Shown one piece after another: positions 26,568 to 34,035 of a stretch of 51,899 nt of DNA. Each line of letters opens with the position of its first letter. The stretch's first letter is position 1. The translations under genes and the position numbers were made by a program. The notes beneath the pieces are model-generated. The model saw nothing but the letters and a program-made list of their open reading frames with translations, did not search any database and was not told where the DNA came from. Location of the stretch: NCBI GenBank assembly GCA_014656015.1, contig BNBP01000048.1, positions 1-51,899 on the forward strand, in the 5' to 3' direction. This DNA comes from Streptomyces griseoaurantiacus. GTDB lineage: Bacteria > Actinomycetota > Actinomycetes > Streptomycetales > Streptomycetaceae.

Positions 26568-27280
26568 CCGCACTCCTGGAGGTCGAGGACCTCAAGGTCG
26601 CCTACGGCAAGATCGAAGCCGTCAAGGGCATCTCGTTCAGCGTCGAGGCCGGCCAGGTCGTCACCCTCATCGGCACCAACGGCGCCGGCAAGACGACCAC
26701 CCTGCGCACCCTCTCCGGCCTGCTCAAGCCCAGCTCCGGACGGGTCGTGTTCGACGGCAAGCCGCTCAGCGGCGTCCCCGCGCACAAGATCGTCTCCCTC
26801 GGGCTCGCCCACTCCCCCGAGGGCCGGCACATCTTCCCCCGGCTCTCCATCATGGAGAACCTCCAGCTCGGCGCCTTCCTCCGCAAGGACAAGGACGGCA
26901 TCGAGAAGGACATCCAGCGCGCCTACGACCTCTTCCCCATCCTGGGCGAACGACGGAAGCAGGCCGCCGGCACCCTCTCCGGCGGCGAGCAGCAGATGCT
27001 CGCCATGGGACGCGCCCTGATGTCCCAGCCGAAGCTCCTCATGCTCGACGAGCCCTCCATGGGACTCTCGCCGATCATGATGCAGAAGATCATGGCGACC
27101 ATCGCGGAGCTGAAGGCCCAGGGCACCACGATCCTCCTCGTCGAGCAGAACGCCCAGGCGGCGCTCTCCCTCGCCGACCAGGGTCACGTCATGGAGATCG
27201 GCAACATCGTCCTCTCCGGCAGCGGACAGGACCTCCTCCACGACGAATCGGTCCGCAAGGCCTACCTCGGCGAGGACTGA
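26564..27280 (+). CDS. livF: Branched-chain amino acid ABC ATPase LivF
   Basis: 238 residues, standard for LivF. It is the second cytoplasmic ATPase of the branched-chain amino acid importer, pairing with LivG. Walker A is GTNGAGKTT (~38-46), the signature is LSGGEQQMLAMGRALM, Walker B is LLMLDEPSMGLSP and the H-loop equivalent is VEQN (Gln/Asn, as usual for LivF). GLAHSPEGRHIFPRLSIMENLQLGAF is the family Q-loop region. The GTG overlaps the livG stop, so translation is coupled. It is the last gene of the operon; a bidirectional terminator 20 bp beyond separates it from the convergent ANTAR regulator. Confidence 0.96.
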   Translation: MTALLEVEDLKVAYGKIEAVKGISFSVEAGQVVTLIGTNGAGKTTTLRTLSGLLKPSSGRVVFDGKPLSGVPAHKIVSLGLAHSPEGRHIFPRLSIMENLQLGAFLRKDKDGIEKDIQRAYDLFPILGERRKQAAGTLSGGEQQMLAMGRALMSQPKLLMLDEPSMGLSPIMMQKIMATIAELKAQGTTILLVEQNAQAALSLADQGHVMEIGNIVLSGSGQDLLHDESVRKAYLGED

Positions 27281-27300
27281 GGCCGGCCCACCGCGACACG

Positions 27301-27341
27301 ACGAGGCCCGCGCACCCCTGGGCAGGGGGCGCGGGCCTCGT
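27301..27341. terminator. Bidirectional terminator between livF and the ANTAR regulator
   Basis: ACGAGGCCCGCGC and GCGCGGGCCTCGT form a perfect 13-bp stem around a 15-nt loop that can itself pair (CCCC with GGGG). It lies 20 bp after the livF stop and 99 bp beyond the stop of the convergent regulator gene, so it can serve both transcripts. Confidence 0.88.
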
Positions 27342-27440
27342 GGCGTGTGCGCGGGGGTCAGCGCGGATCAGCCGAGACCGCGGTGGGCGGCCCACAGGCC
27401 ACTCGCCCGGCCCGCGGCTCCGCGACCAGGGCACAAGGGC

Positions 27441-28097
27441 TCAGCCCTTCGCCGCCTTCTTCTCCTCCGCGTCCTGGATCACGGCCTCCGCGACCTGCTG
27501 CATCGACATCCGCCGGTCCATCGACGTCTTCTGGATCCACCGGAACGCGGCCGGCTCCGTCAGGCCGTACTCCGTCTGCAGCACCGACTTCGCCCGGTCC
27601 ACCAGCTTGCGCGTCTCCAGCCGCTGCGAGAGGTCCGCGACCTCCTTCTCCAGCTCCTTCAGCTCCGTGAACCGCGAGACGGCCATCTCGATGGCCGGGA
27701 CGACATCACTCTTGCTGAACGGCTTCACCAGGTACGCCATCGCCCCCGCGTCGCGCGCCCGCTCCACCAGGTCGCGCTGCGAGAACGCGGTGAGCATCAG
27801 CACCGGGGCGATGCGCTCCTCGGCGATCCGCTCCGCCGCCGAGATGCCGTCCAGCTTCGGCATCTTCACGTCGAGGATCACGAGATCCGGCCGGTGCTCC
27901 CGGGCCAGCTCCACGGCCCGCTCCCCGTCCCCGGCCTCACCGACGACGCTGTAGCCCTCCTCCTCCAGCATCTCCTTGAGGTCGAGCCGGATGAGCGCCT
28001 CGTCCTCGGCGATGACAACACGCGTCGTCGACGGAGGCACGTGCGACGTGTCCTCATCGGCTGCGTCGGCGGACTGGGGCGACTCGGGCGCGGTCAC
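27441..28097 (-). CDS. ANTAR-domain response regulator (PdtaR-like)
   Basis: 218 residues. The receiver domain spans ~25-145: acidic pocket AEDE (~30-33), phosphoacceptor aspartate D76 in VILDVKMPKLDG, conserved Thr in LMLTAFS and Lys in LVKPFSKSD. A coiled-coil linker (ELKELEKEVADLSQRLETRKLV) leads to a C-terminal ANTAR RNA-binding domain, AKSVLQTEYGLTEPAAFRWIQKTSMDRRMSMQQVAEAVI. ANTAR proteins bind paired hexaloop hairpins in mRNA and prevent premature termination. The histidine kinase partner (PdtaS in mycobacteria) is not in the window. The start is GTG after GAGGAGCCCCC. The ~25 N-terminal residues are a Ser/Asp/Glu-rich disordered stretch. Confidence 0.95.
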   Translation of the reverse strand: MTAPESPQSADAADEDTSHVPPSTTRVVIAEDEALIRLDLKEMLEEEGYSVVGEAGDGERAVELAREHRPDLVILDVKMPKLDGISAAERIAEERIAPVLMLTAFSQRDLVERARDAGAMAYLVKPFSKSDVVPAIEMAVSRFTELKELEKEVADLSQRLETRKLVDRAKSVLQTEYGLTEPAAFRWIQKTSMDRRMSMQQVAEAVIQDAEEKKAAKG

Positions 28098-28171
28098 GGG
28101 GGCTCCTCGGGGCCTGGCAGGTAGTGCTGCCTACGAAGCCTACCCACGAGCACGGAACGATGATGACCGGG

Positions 28172-28177
28172 TAGACT
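28172..28177 (+). promoter_or_regulatory. Putative -10 of tRNA-Leu
   Basis: TAGACT ends 12 nt before the mature tRNA start, a normal distance for a tRNA promoter. The expected -35 position (about 28149-28154) is AGCACG, a poor match, so the promoter call is tentative. Confidence 0.45.
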
Positions 28178-28189
28178 CAGCGTGCTTCG

Positions 28190-28272
28190 GCCGGGTTGGT
28201 GGAACGGTATACACGGAGGTCTCAAACACCTCTGCCCGAGAGGGCTTGCGGGTTCGAGTCCCGCACCCGGTA
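28190..28272 (+). tRNA. tRNA-Leu(CAA)
   Basis: 83 nt. The acceptor stem GCCGGGT pairs with ACCCGGT (first pair G-U) and the discriminator is A. The anticodon stem GAGGT/ACCTC encloses the loop CTCAAAC, giving anticodon CAA, which reads UUG leucine codons. A long variable arm (TGCCCGAGAGGGCT, with a CCC/GGG stem) makes it a class II tRNA. The T-arm is GCGGG-TTCGAGT-CCCGC. CCA is not encoded in full (TACC follows). It is followed immediately by an intrinsic terminator and then by an HTH/LAGLIDADG gene. Confidence 0.97.
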
Positions 28273-28278
28273 CCTGTT

Positions 28279-28313
28279 GCGGAGGTCCACGTTCTCGTGA
28301 ACCTCCGCTTTTT
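28279..28313 (+). terminator. Intrinsic terminator of tRNA-Leu
   Basis: GCGGAGGT and ACCTCCGC form an 8-bp stem that continues inward as CAC/GTG past one C-A mismatch, closing on a GTTCTC loop. It is followed by TTTTT. This is the only hairpin plus T-tract in the window with textbook form, and it is placed 6 nt after the tRNA. Confidence 0.92.
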
Positions 28314-28352
28314 GCTGCGTGTCGCCGCCCCTCGCTCACGCACGGTGTTCAC

Positions 28353-29141
28353 ATGAACCACCACGGAACACAGGTACGACAGCAGGCCCTGACCTGGCTG
28401 AGGGACGGCGTGAAGAACGCTGAAGTGGCACGTCGGCTCGACGTTCCACTGGGCACCGTCGGCTACTGGAAGCACATGGACCGCGCGAGGCGGGGCGAGT
28501 GCCCGGGCAAACACGATCCCGCGTGTCCACGGTGCGACGGGCGCTCCCTCGACCGGGCGGCGTACAGCTATCTGCTGGGCCTGTATCTCGGCGACGGACA
28601 CGTGAGCCACTACCGCGGGCACCGCGTGCCCACTCTCATGATCACCTGCACCCAGACATGGGCGGGGCTCATGGACGAGTGCGAGCAAGCCGTGCGCGCC
28701 GTGTTCCCCGACAACTCGGTGATGCGCGTCGGCCGCAAGGGGTGCAGCGACGTCAAGGTGTATTCGAAGCACTTGGTCTGCCTGTTCCCCCAGCACGGGC
28801 CCGGCAGGAAGCACGAGCGCGCCATTGTCCTCGAGCCCTGGCAGCAGGAGATCGTCGACGCCCACCCCTGGGAGTTCGTCCGGGGGCTCATCCATTCCGA
28901 CGGGTGCCGGATCGTCAACTGGACCACCCGGCTCGTCGGCGGTGAGCGCAAGCGGTACGAGTATCCGCGGTACTTCTTCACGAACGTCTCCGGCGACATC
29001 CGGCAGCTCTTCACGGACACTCTGGACAAGCTCGGTGTCGCGTGGACCCTCTGCACGCGCGAGGGGAACCCGTTCAACATCTCCGTCGCCCGTAGAGCCT
29101 CCGTCGCCCTCATGGACGTCCACGTCGGTCCCAAGTATTGA
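28353..29141 (+). CDS. HTH plus LAGLIDADG homing-endonuclease-like protein
   Basis: 262 residues. The N-terminus is a helix-turn-helix (VRQQALTWLRDGVKNAEVARRLDVPLGTVGYWKHM, ~8-42). A Cys/His cluster follows (C50, H54, C58, C61) that could bind zinc. Two LAGLIDADG-like helices are then visible, YSYLLGLYLGDGHV (~71-84, D81) and FVRGLIHSDGCRI (~176-188, D184). Each keeps the acidic residue needed for metal-dependent DNA cleavage, so the enzyme may be active. It is freestanding, not inside an intron or intein. The weak start region (no clear ribosome site) makes the ATG tentative; the frame is open through the tRNA. Its position directly downstream of tRNA-Leu suggests a mobile origin or a tRNA-linked role (inference). 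Confidence 0.8.
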   Translation: MNHHGTQVRQQALTWLRDGVKNAEVARRLDVPLGTVGYWKHMDRARRGECPGKHDPACPRCDGRSLDRAAYSYLLGLYLGDGHVSHYRGHRVPTLMITCTQTWAGLMDECEQAVRAVFPDNSVMRVGRKGCSDVKVYSKHLVCLFPQHGPGRKHERAIVLEPWQQEIVDAHPWEFVRGLIHSDGCRIVNWTTRLVGGERKRYEYPRYFFTNVSGDIRQLFTDTLDKLGVAWTLCTREGNPFNISVARRASVALMDVHVGPKY

Positions 29142-29218
29142 CCCGTTGCCTCACCCCGCGCGGTGTCGTTGGGGGTGCGGGGCGCGGCTTCCCGCGCCGT
29201 GTGCCCGGAGGGTGTCGT

Positions 29219-30574
29219 ATGTGCGGGTCAGCCCTGGCTTCCGGTCCGTGTGGCGCGGACGCGGTGCGGCCGTTGGTCGAGAGTGTGCTCGGTGCGCTTC
29301 AGGAGGGCCGCCGGGAGCGTGGTGGTCCCCTGCCCGCCGGTGGGCCGGCGGTGGTGGCGGCCCGGGTGGTGCGGGCGCTCGGTGAGGTGCTGCCGGAGGA
29401 GGGTGACCCGGGGGCGCTGGGCGAGCTGGTGCGGGTGCTGGCGGCGGGGGCGGCCGATCCGGCGGACCCGTGGTGCGCGGCGCATCTGCACTGTCCGCCG
29501 CTGGCGGTGGCCGTCGCGGCGGATCTGGCCGTGAGCGTGCTGAACCCCTCGCTGGACTCCTGGGACCAGGCGCCGTCCGCCTCGGCTCTGGAGGGCGTGG
29601 TGACGCGGGCGCTGGCGCGGGAGGCGGGGATGGCGGAGGCGTTGGTGACGTCGGGGGGTACGGAGGCGAATCAGCTCGCGGTGCTGCTGGCGCGGGAGGC
29701 GTGCGGGCCGGGGGTGCGGCTGGTGTGCGGGGAGAACGCGCACCATTCGCTGTCGAGGGCGGCGTGGTTGTTCGGGCTTCCGGAGCCGCTGGTGGTGCCG
29801 GCGCCCGGCGGGGTGCTGGGGGCCTCGGTGCTGGAGGGGGTGCTGTCGGAAGTAGCGGGTCCCGCGCTGGTCGCGGCGACGGCGGGGACGACGGACGCAG
29901 GGTTGATCGATCCGCTGCCGGAGGTGGCGGCGGCGTGCGCCCGGTTCGGGGCGCGGCTGCATGTGGACGCCGCGTACGGGGGCGGGCTGTTGTTCAGTGG
30001 CCGGTACCGGGGTCTGCTGGCGGGGTTGGAGGCCGCGGACAGTGTGGCGCTGGATCTGCACAAGCTGGGCTGGCAGCCGGCGGCGGCGGGGTTGTTCGCG
30101 GTGCGGGAGGCCGGTGATCTGGCGGTGCTGGGTCAGCGTGCCGATTATCTGAGCGCGGCGGACGACGTGGAGGCGGGGTTGCCGGATCTGCTGGGGCGTT
30201 CGCTGCGGACGACGCGGCGTCCGGATGTGTTCAAGGTGGCGGTGACGCTGCGTGTGCTGGGGCGTGCGGGGCTGGGGGCGCTGGTGGACCGGGTGTGTGC
30301 GGGGGCGCGGGAGTTCGCCGGGCTGGTCGCGGCGCATCCCGGGTTCGAGTTGTTCGGCCGGCCGGTGATCAGCACGGTGGTGTTCCGTCCCGTGGGGGTG
30401 GGGGACGACATCGTTGCCGAGGTGCGGCGGCGGTTGTTGGTGGAGGGGCGGGCGGTGCTGGGGCGGGCGCGTCTCGGCGGCCGGTTGTGGTTCAAGGTCA
30501 CTCTTCTCAATCCGCGGGTCCGCGACGGTGAGTGGGCGGGTCTGCTGCGCCTGGTGGAAGGACAACTCCGATGA
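29219..30574 (+). CDS. PLP-dependent decarboxylase (DesA/diaminobutyrate decarboxylase-like)
   Basis: 451 residues, group II PLP decarboxylase. It shows AHLHCPP (~89-94), NPSLDSWDQAPSA (~109-121) characteristic of the DesA/Ddc subgroup, VTSGGTEANQLA (~143-154), H176 in AHHSL stacking on the cofactor ring, D250 in HVDAAYGG, and K282 in LDLHKLGW forming the Schiff base. DesA converts lysine to cadaverine and related enzymes act on 2,4-diaminobutyrate or ornithine; the substrate here cannot be assigned. The ATG 29219 follows GGAGGG at 7 nt; an upstream extension is non-homologous. It is coupled by a 4-bp overlap (ATGA) to an N-hydroxylase, so its diamine product is probably hydroxylated next. 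Confidence 0.88.
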   Translation: MCGSALASGPCGADAVRPLVESVLGALQEGRRERGGPLPAGGPAVVAARVVRALGEVLPEEGDPGALGELVRVLAAGAADPADPWCAAHLHCPPLAVAVAADLAVSVLNPSLDSWDQAPSASALEGVVTRALAREAGMAEALVTSGGTEANQLAVLLAREACGPGVRLVCGENAHHSLSRAAWLFGLPEPLVVPAPGGVLGASVLEGVLSEVAGPALVAATAGTTDAGLIDPLPEVAAACARFGARLHVDAAYGGGLLFSGRYRGLLAGLEAADSVALDLHKLGWQPAAAGLFAVREAGDLAVLGQRADYLSAADDVEAGLPDLLGRSLRTTRRPDVFKVAVTLRVLGRAGLGALVDRVCAGAREFAGLVAAHPGFELFGRPVISTVVFRPVGVGDDIVAEVRRRLLVEGRAVLGRARLGGRLWFKVTLLNPRVRDGEWAGLLRLVEGQLR

Positions 30575-31986
30575 TGGCGTCCGCGTCTGTCCGTGATCTC
30601 GTCGGTGTCGGCATCGGGCCGGCCAATCTGTCGTTGGCGGCTCTCGCGCAGCCGCTGGCCGGGTTGGACGCGGTCTTCTTCGAGCAGCGGCGGGGGTTCG
30701 AGTGGCATCCGGGTCTGCTGATCGAGGGGGCGCGCCTGCAGGTGCCGTTCCTGGCGGATCTGGTGTCCTTGGCGGATCCGACGAGCCGGTGGTCGTTCCT
30801 GAATCATCTGCGTGCGCGGGAGCGGTTGTTCCCGTTCTATTTCTCGGAGCGGCCGCACATTCTGCGGGCGGAGTACGAGGGGTATTGCCGTTGGGTGGCG
30901 GAGCGGCTGCCGTCCTTGCGTTTCGGGCATCAGGTGGATGCGGTGCGGTGGAATCCGCGTGCGGAGTTGTTCGAGGTGGATTTCGGTCAGGTGGACGCGG
31001 GGGGCGGGGTGGAGGCGCTGGGCCGGGTGCGTACCCGGAATGTGGTGCTGGGGGTGGGGACGGAGCCGTATGTGCCGGAGCCGTTGCGGCCTTTGGTGGG
31101 TGCGCCGGAGGTGGCGGTGTGTCATGCGGCGGATTATCTGGAGCATCGTGAGCGGATGTTGGCGGCGCGTCATGTGACGGTGGTGGGTGCGGGGCAGTCG
31201 GGGGCGGAGGTGTTCCTGGATCTGCTGCGGCACCGTCCGGTGGGGCGGGAGCGGTTGCACTGGGTGGCGCGGACGGAGGCGTTCGCGCCGATGGAGTATT
31301 CGAAGCTGGGGCTGGAGCATTTCACGCCGGATTACGCGGGGTATTTCCACGGGCTGGAGGAGTCGGTGCGGGACCGGCTGCTGCCCTCGCAGTGGCGTTT
31401 GCACAAGGGGATCGACGCGGGGACGATCGCGGCGGTGCAGGAGGAGTTGTACCGGCGGGCGGTGGCGGGGGGCTGGCCGGACGTGGTGCTGACTCCGGGG
31501 GTGCGGGTGCGGACGGCGGGGTGGCTGTCGGGTTCGCGGGTGGAGTTGCATCTGGAGCATGTGGAGCAGGGGGTGCGGACGTGTCTGGCGACGGACGCGG
31601 TGGTGCTGGCGACGGGGTTCCGTGAGCGTCCGGTGGGTTCGCTGCTGAGGTCGCTGGATCCGTACGTGTGCCGTGATGCGGCGGGGCGTCCGCGTGTCGA
31701 CGCGGGGTATCGCATGGTGCTGGCGCGGGAGGTCGCGGCGACGGGGTGTGCGGTGTACGTGCAGAACGGGGAGGCGCACGCGCACGGGGTGGGTGCGCCG
31801 GATCTGGGGATGACGGCGTGGCGCAGTGCCACGATCCTGAACGGGGTGACGGGTGGGGAGCCGTATCCCTTGCCGCGGCGGACGGCGTTCACGTCGTTCG
31901 GGCTGCGGGAGCGTGTGGTGCCGGGGGTCCCGTCCACGCGGGGCGCGGCCGCGGTGGCGTTGACGCCACTCGTGGACGGGGTGTGA
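30571..31986 (+). CDS. Lysine/ornithine/diamine N-monooxygenase (DesB/IucD-like)
   Basis: 471 residues. This FAD- and NADPH-dependent N-hydroxylating monooxygenase family makes hydroxylamines for hydroxamate siderophores and other products. FAD site GVGIGPANLSLAAL (~12-25). Substrate-region motifs FEWHPGLLIEGARLQVPFLADLVSLADPTSRWSF. NADPH site VTVVGAGQSGAEVFLDLL (~200-217). MEYSKLGLEHFTPDYAGYFHGL and the C-terminal ATGFRE (~348-353) complete the fold. The ATG overlaps the decarboxylase stop; GGAAGGA lies about 8 nt upstream. Most siderophore clusters continue with an acyltransferase and an NIS synthetase; here the next gene is an unrelated 5'-nucleotidase on the other strand. Confidence 0.9.
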   Translation: MMASASVRDLVGVGIGPANLSLAALAQPLAGLDAVFFEQRRGFEWHPGLLIEGARLQVPFLADLVSLADPTSRWSFLNHLRARERLFPFYFSERPHILRAEYEGYCRWVAERLPSLRFGHQVDAVRWNPRAELFEVDFGQVDAGGGVEALGRVRTRNVVLGVGTEPYVPEPLRPLVGAPEVAVCHAADYLEHRERMLAARHVTVVGAGQSGAEVFLDLLRHRPVGRERLHWVARTEAFAPMEYSKLGLEHFTPDYAGYFHGLEESVRDRLLPSQWRLHKGIDAGTIAAVQEELYRRAVAGGWPDVVLTPGVRVRTAGWLSGSRVELHLEHVEQGVRTCLATDAVVLATGFRERPVGSLLRSLDPYVCRDAAGRPRVDAGYRMVLAREVAATGCAVYVQNGEAHAHGVGAPDLGMTAWRSATILNGVTGGEPYPLPRRTAFTSFGLRERVVPGVPSTRGAAAVALTPLVDGV

Positions 31987-32002
31987 GTGTCTTTTCCCGG
32001 GG

Positions 32003-33808
32003 TCAGAAGACGGGGGTGCCGTCGCGGGTGAGCTTCCAGTCGGTGGAGGCGAAGTCCCTGGGGTCGAGGACGCCCTTGGCGGTGACCCATTCGGCGATGC
32101 GGGTGCGGATCTCGGTGGATTCGGACCAGAGTTCCTTGGCGTTCGCGACGTGTGGGAAGGCTCCGCCGCCGTTGGCGCGGTAGTTGTTGACGGCGAGGAC
32201 GAACTGGGCGGTGTCGTCGAGTGGTTCGCCGTTGTGGGCGAGGTTCTTGATGCGGCTTCCGGCGGGCTGGGCGATGTCGATGTCGTAGGTGAGGCCGGAG
32301 ACGTAGTCGTAGTTGTAGTCGGGGCGGCCGCCTTCGTTGGTGAGGGCGTCGATGTCGACGGGGGCGTCGGGGGCGGTGCGTACGTAGTACTGGGCGGAGT
32401 ATTCGAGGTAGGCGCGGAGCTGGGCGCCGGTGAGGAGTTTGGCGACGAGGGTGTTGTCGTAGACGTAGAGGCTGGAGAGGGCGCGGATGGTGACGTCGCC
32501 GGCGGGGATCTCGGAGGTGCGGGAGAAGGGGGATGCCTGGGCGAGGACGGGGAGGTCGGCGTATGCGGTGCCGGTGAGTGCTTCCTTGACGACGTCCTCC
32601 TGGACCTTGGTGATGAGGTCGATGATGGGGGCGTCCTTGTAGCGGGCGTCGACGGTGGTGAGGGTCTCGGTGGCGGTGCCGACGACCTGGTTGACGTAGG
32701 CGACGACGGCGCGGTGCTGGTGGTCGAGGAGCTTGGTGATGCGGGGGTCGTCCTCGACCTCGCTGGTGTCGCGGAGGGAGGCGCTGACCTTGTCGACGGT
32801 CCAGTGGCCCTTGTCGAGGGTGAGTTCGATGTCGAAGAGGGTGAGGCGTTCGGCGAAGCAGAGGGGTTCGGAGAGGACGACGGTCTTGCCGGTGGTGTCG
32901 TTGGTGACCTTGCGTTCGGGGATCTCGACGTGGGCGTGGCCGACGAGGATGGCGTCGATGCCGGGGACGGTCTTCGCGATGTCGGCGGCGGCGTTCTCGA
33001 CGTAGGGGAGCTGGTCGCCCCAGGAGGAGGTGCCGTCGGCGCCGGAGTGGGCGGAGACGATGACAACGTCGGCGCCCATGGAGCGGAGTCTGGGCACCCA
33101 GGTGGCGGCCTGTTCCTCGAGTCCGGGGAAGGCGAGTTTGCCCTGGACGTAGGCCTTGTCCCAGATGGCGATGCCGGGGTTGGTGAGGCCGAGGACGGCG
33201 ACCTTGACGGGCGGGCCGCCGTGGACGTGGAGCTTCTTGAGGAGGTAGGGGGCGAAGGCGGGTTTGAGGGTGGTGGCGTCGACGGCGTTGGCGCCGAGGA
33301 GGGGGAAGCCGAGCTGGGACTCGAACTTCCTGAGGGTGTCGATGCCGTAGTTGAACTCGTGGTTGCCGAGGGCGGCGGCGTCGTAGCCGATGGTGTTCAT
33401 GGCGCGGGCCATGGGGTGGACGGGGCCGCCCTTGGCGGTGATGGGGTCGACCTTGGCGTAGTAGTAGGTGAGCGGGGTGCCCTGGATGGTGTCGCCGGCG
33501 TCGATGAGGAGGGTGTTCTCGCGGCCTCGTTCCTGGCGGATCTGCTGGACGAGGGTGGAGATGCGGGCGAGTCCTTGGGCGTTGCCCTCGGGGTCGGTGT
33601 AGGTGGCGTCCTTGTAGTAGTCCCAGTTGAAGAGGTGGCCGTGGAGGTCGGTGGTGCCCATGACGGTGAGGGTGTGGCGTCGTGGGGGCTTCTTGTGGGG
33701 GGTGGGGGCGGCGGCGTGGGCGGCGGCAGTGGTGGTCACGGTGGTGAGGGTGGCAGCGCCGGTGGTGAGGGCGGCGTTTTCGAGGAACCTGCGGCGGTTC
33801 AGGGGCAT
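32003..33808 (-). CDS. TAT-exported 5'-nucleotidase/2',3'-cyclic phosphodiesterase (UshA-like)
   Basis: 601 residues. The twin-arginine signal NRRRFLENAALTTGAATLTT (~4-23), ending around AHAAAP, indicates export as a folded protein. The calcineurin-like metallophosphatase domain starts with TTDLHGH (D54, H56) and continues with DAGDTIQGTP, LGNHEFNYG, VSAHSG and VGHAHVEIP as metal ligands. A 5'-nucleotidase C-terminal domain (~370-560, VTIRALSSLYVYDNTL and NYRANGGGAFPH) binds the nucleotide base. It would dephosphorylate extracellular nucleotides for phosphate and nucleoside salvage. AAGGAG precedes the ATG. It is divergent from the pyruvate kinase homologue across 227 bp. Confidence 0.94.
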   Translation of the reverse strand: MPLNRRRFLENAALTTGAATLTTVTTTAAAHAAAPTPHKKPPRRHTLTVMGTTDLHGHLFNWDYYKDATYTDPEGNAQGLARISTLVQQIRQERGRENTLLIDAGDTIQGTPLTYYYAKVDPITAKGGPVHPMARAMNTIGYDAAALGNHEFNYGIDTLRKFESQLGFPLLGANAVDATTLKPAFAPYLLKKLHVHGGPPVKVAVLGLTNPGIAIWDKAYVQGKLAFPGLEEQAATWVPRLRSMGADVVIVSAHSGADGTSSWGDQLPYVENAAADIAKTVPGIDAILVGHAHVEIPERKVTNDTTGKTVVLSEPLCFAERLTLFDIELTLDKGHWTVDKVSASLRDTSEVEDDPRITKLLDHQHRAVVAYVNQVVGTATETLTTVDARYKDAPIIDLITKVQEDVVKEALTGTAYADLPVLAQASPFSRTSEIPAGDVTIRALSSLYVYDNTLVAKLLTGAQLRAYLEYSAQYYVRTAPDAPVDIDALTNEGGRPDYNYDYVSGLTYDIDIAQPAGSRIKNLAHNGEPLDDTAQFVLAVNNYRANGGGAFPHVANAKELWSESTEIRTRIAEWVTAKGVLDPRDFASTDWKLTRDGTPVF

Positions 33809-33966
33809 GGGGGAAGCTCCTTGGGCGGGGAGGGGTCGCCGGTGTGGTGACGCGCGTAGATTGTGGCCCGGTGGGGTGGGGGTGCGACAGGGGGGCCCTG
33901 GTTGCGATCTGATGACCGGTGGGTTCTGCGGGTTCGCTCCGCCGGTGGAGGCCGTGGCGCGTCCGT

Positions 33967-34010
33967 GTTTCCTCACCGCGCCGCCGGCGTTTCCTCACCG
34001 CGCCGTCGGC
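33967..34010. repeat. 22-bp direct repeat (two copies) upstream of the pyruvate kinase homologue
   Basis: Two copies of GTTTCCTCACCGCGCCGYCG start 22 bp apart (33967 and 33989) and differ at one base within the shared stretch. The spacing of two helical turns suits a tandem protein-binding site. A TAGTGT hexamer (34023-34028) follows 13 bp later and is a candidate -10 of the pyruvate kinase homologue. The remainder of the 227-bp gap shows nothing else. Confidence 0.6.
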
Positions 34011-34035
34011 GGAGGGGTGTCTTAGTGTCGGAGCC

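Noticed and set aside
28273..32000. Duplicate of the tRNA-Leu 3' end marking an integrated element
   Set aside because: No second copy of the T-arm/acceptor sequence and no integrase were seen in this interval, so an attachment-site call is not supported.
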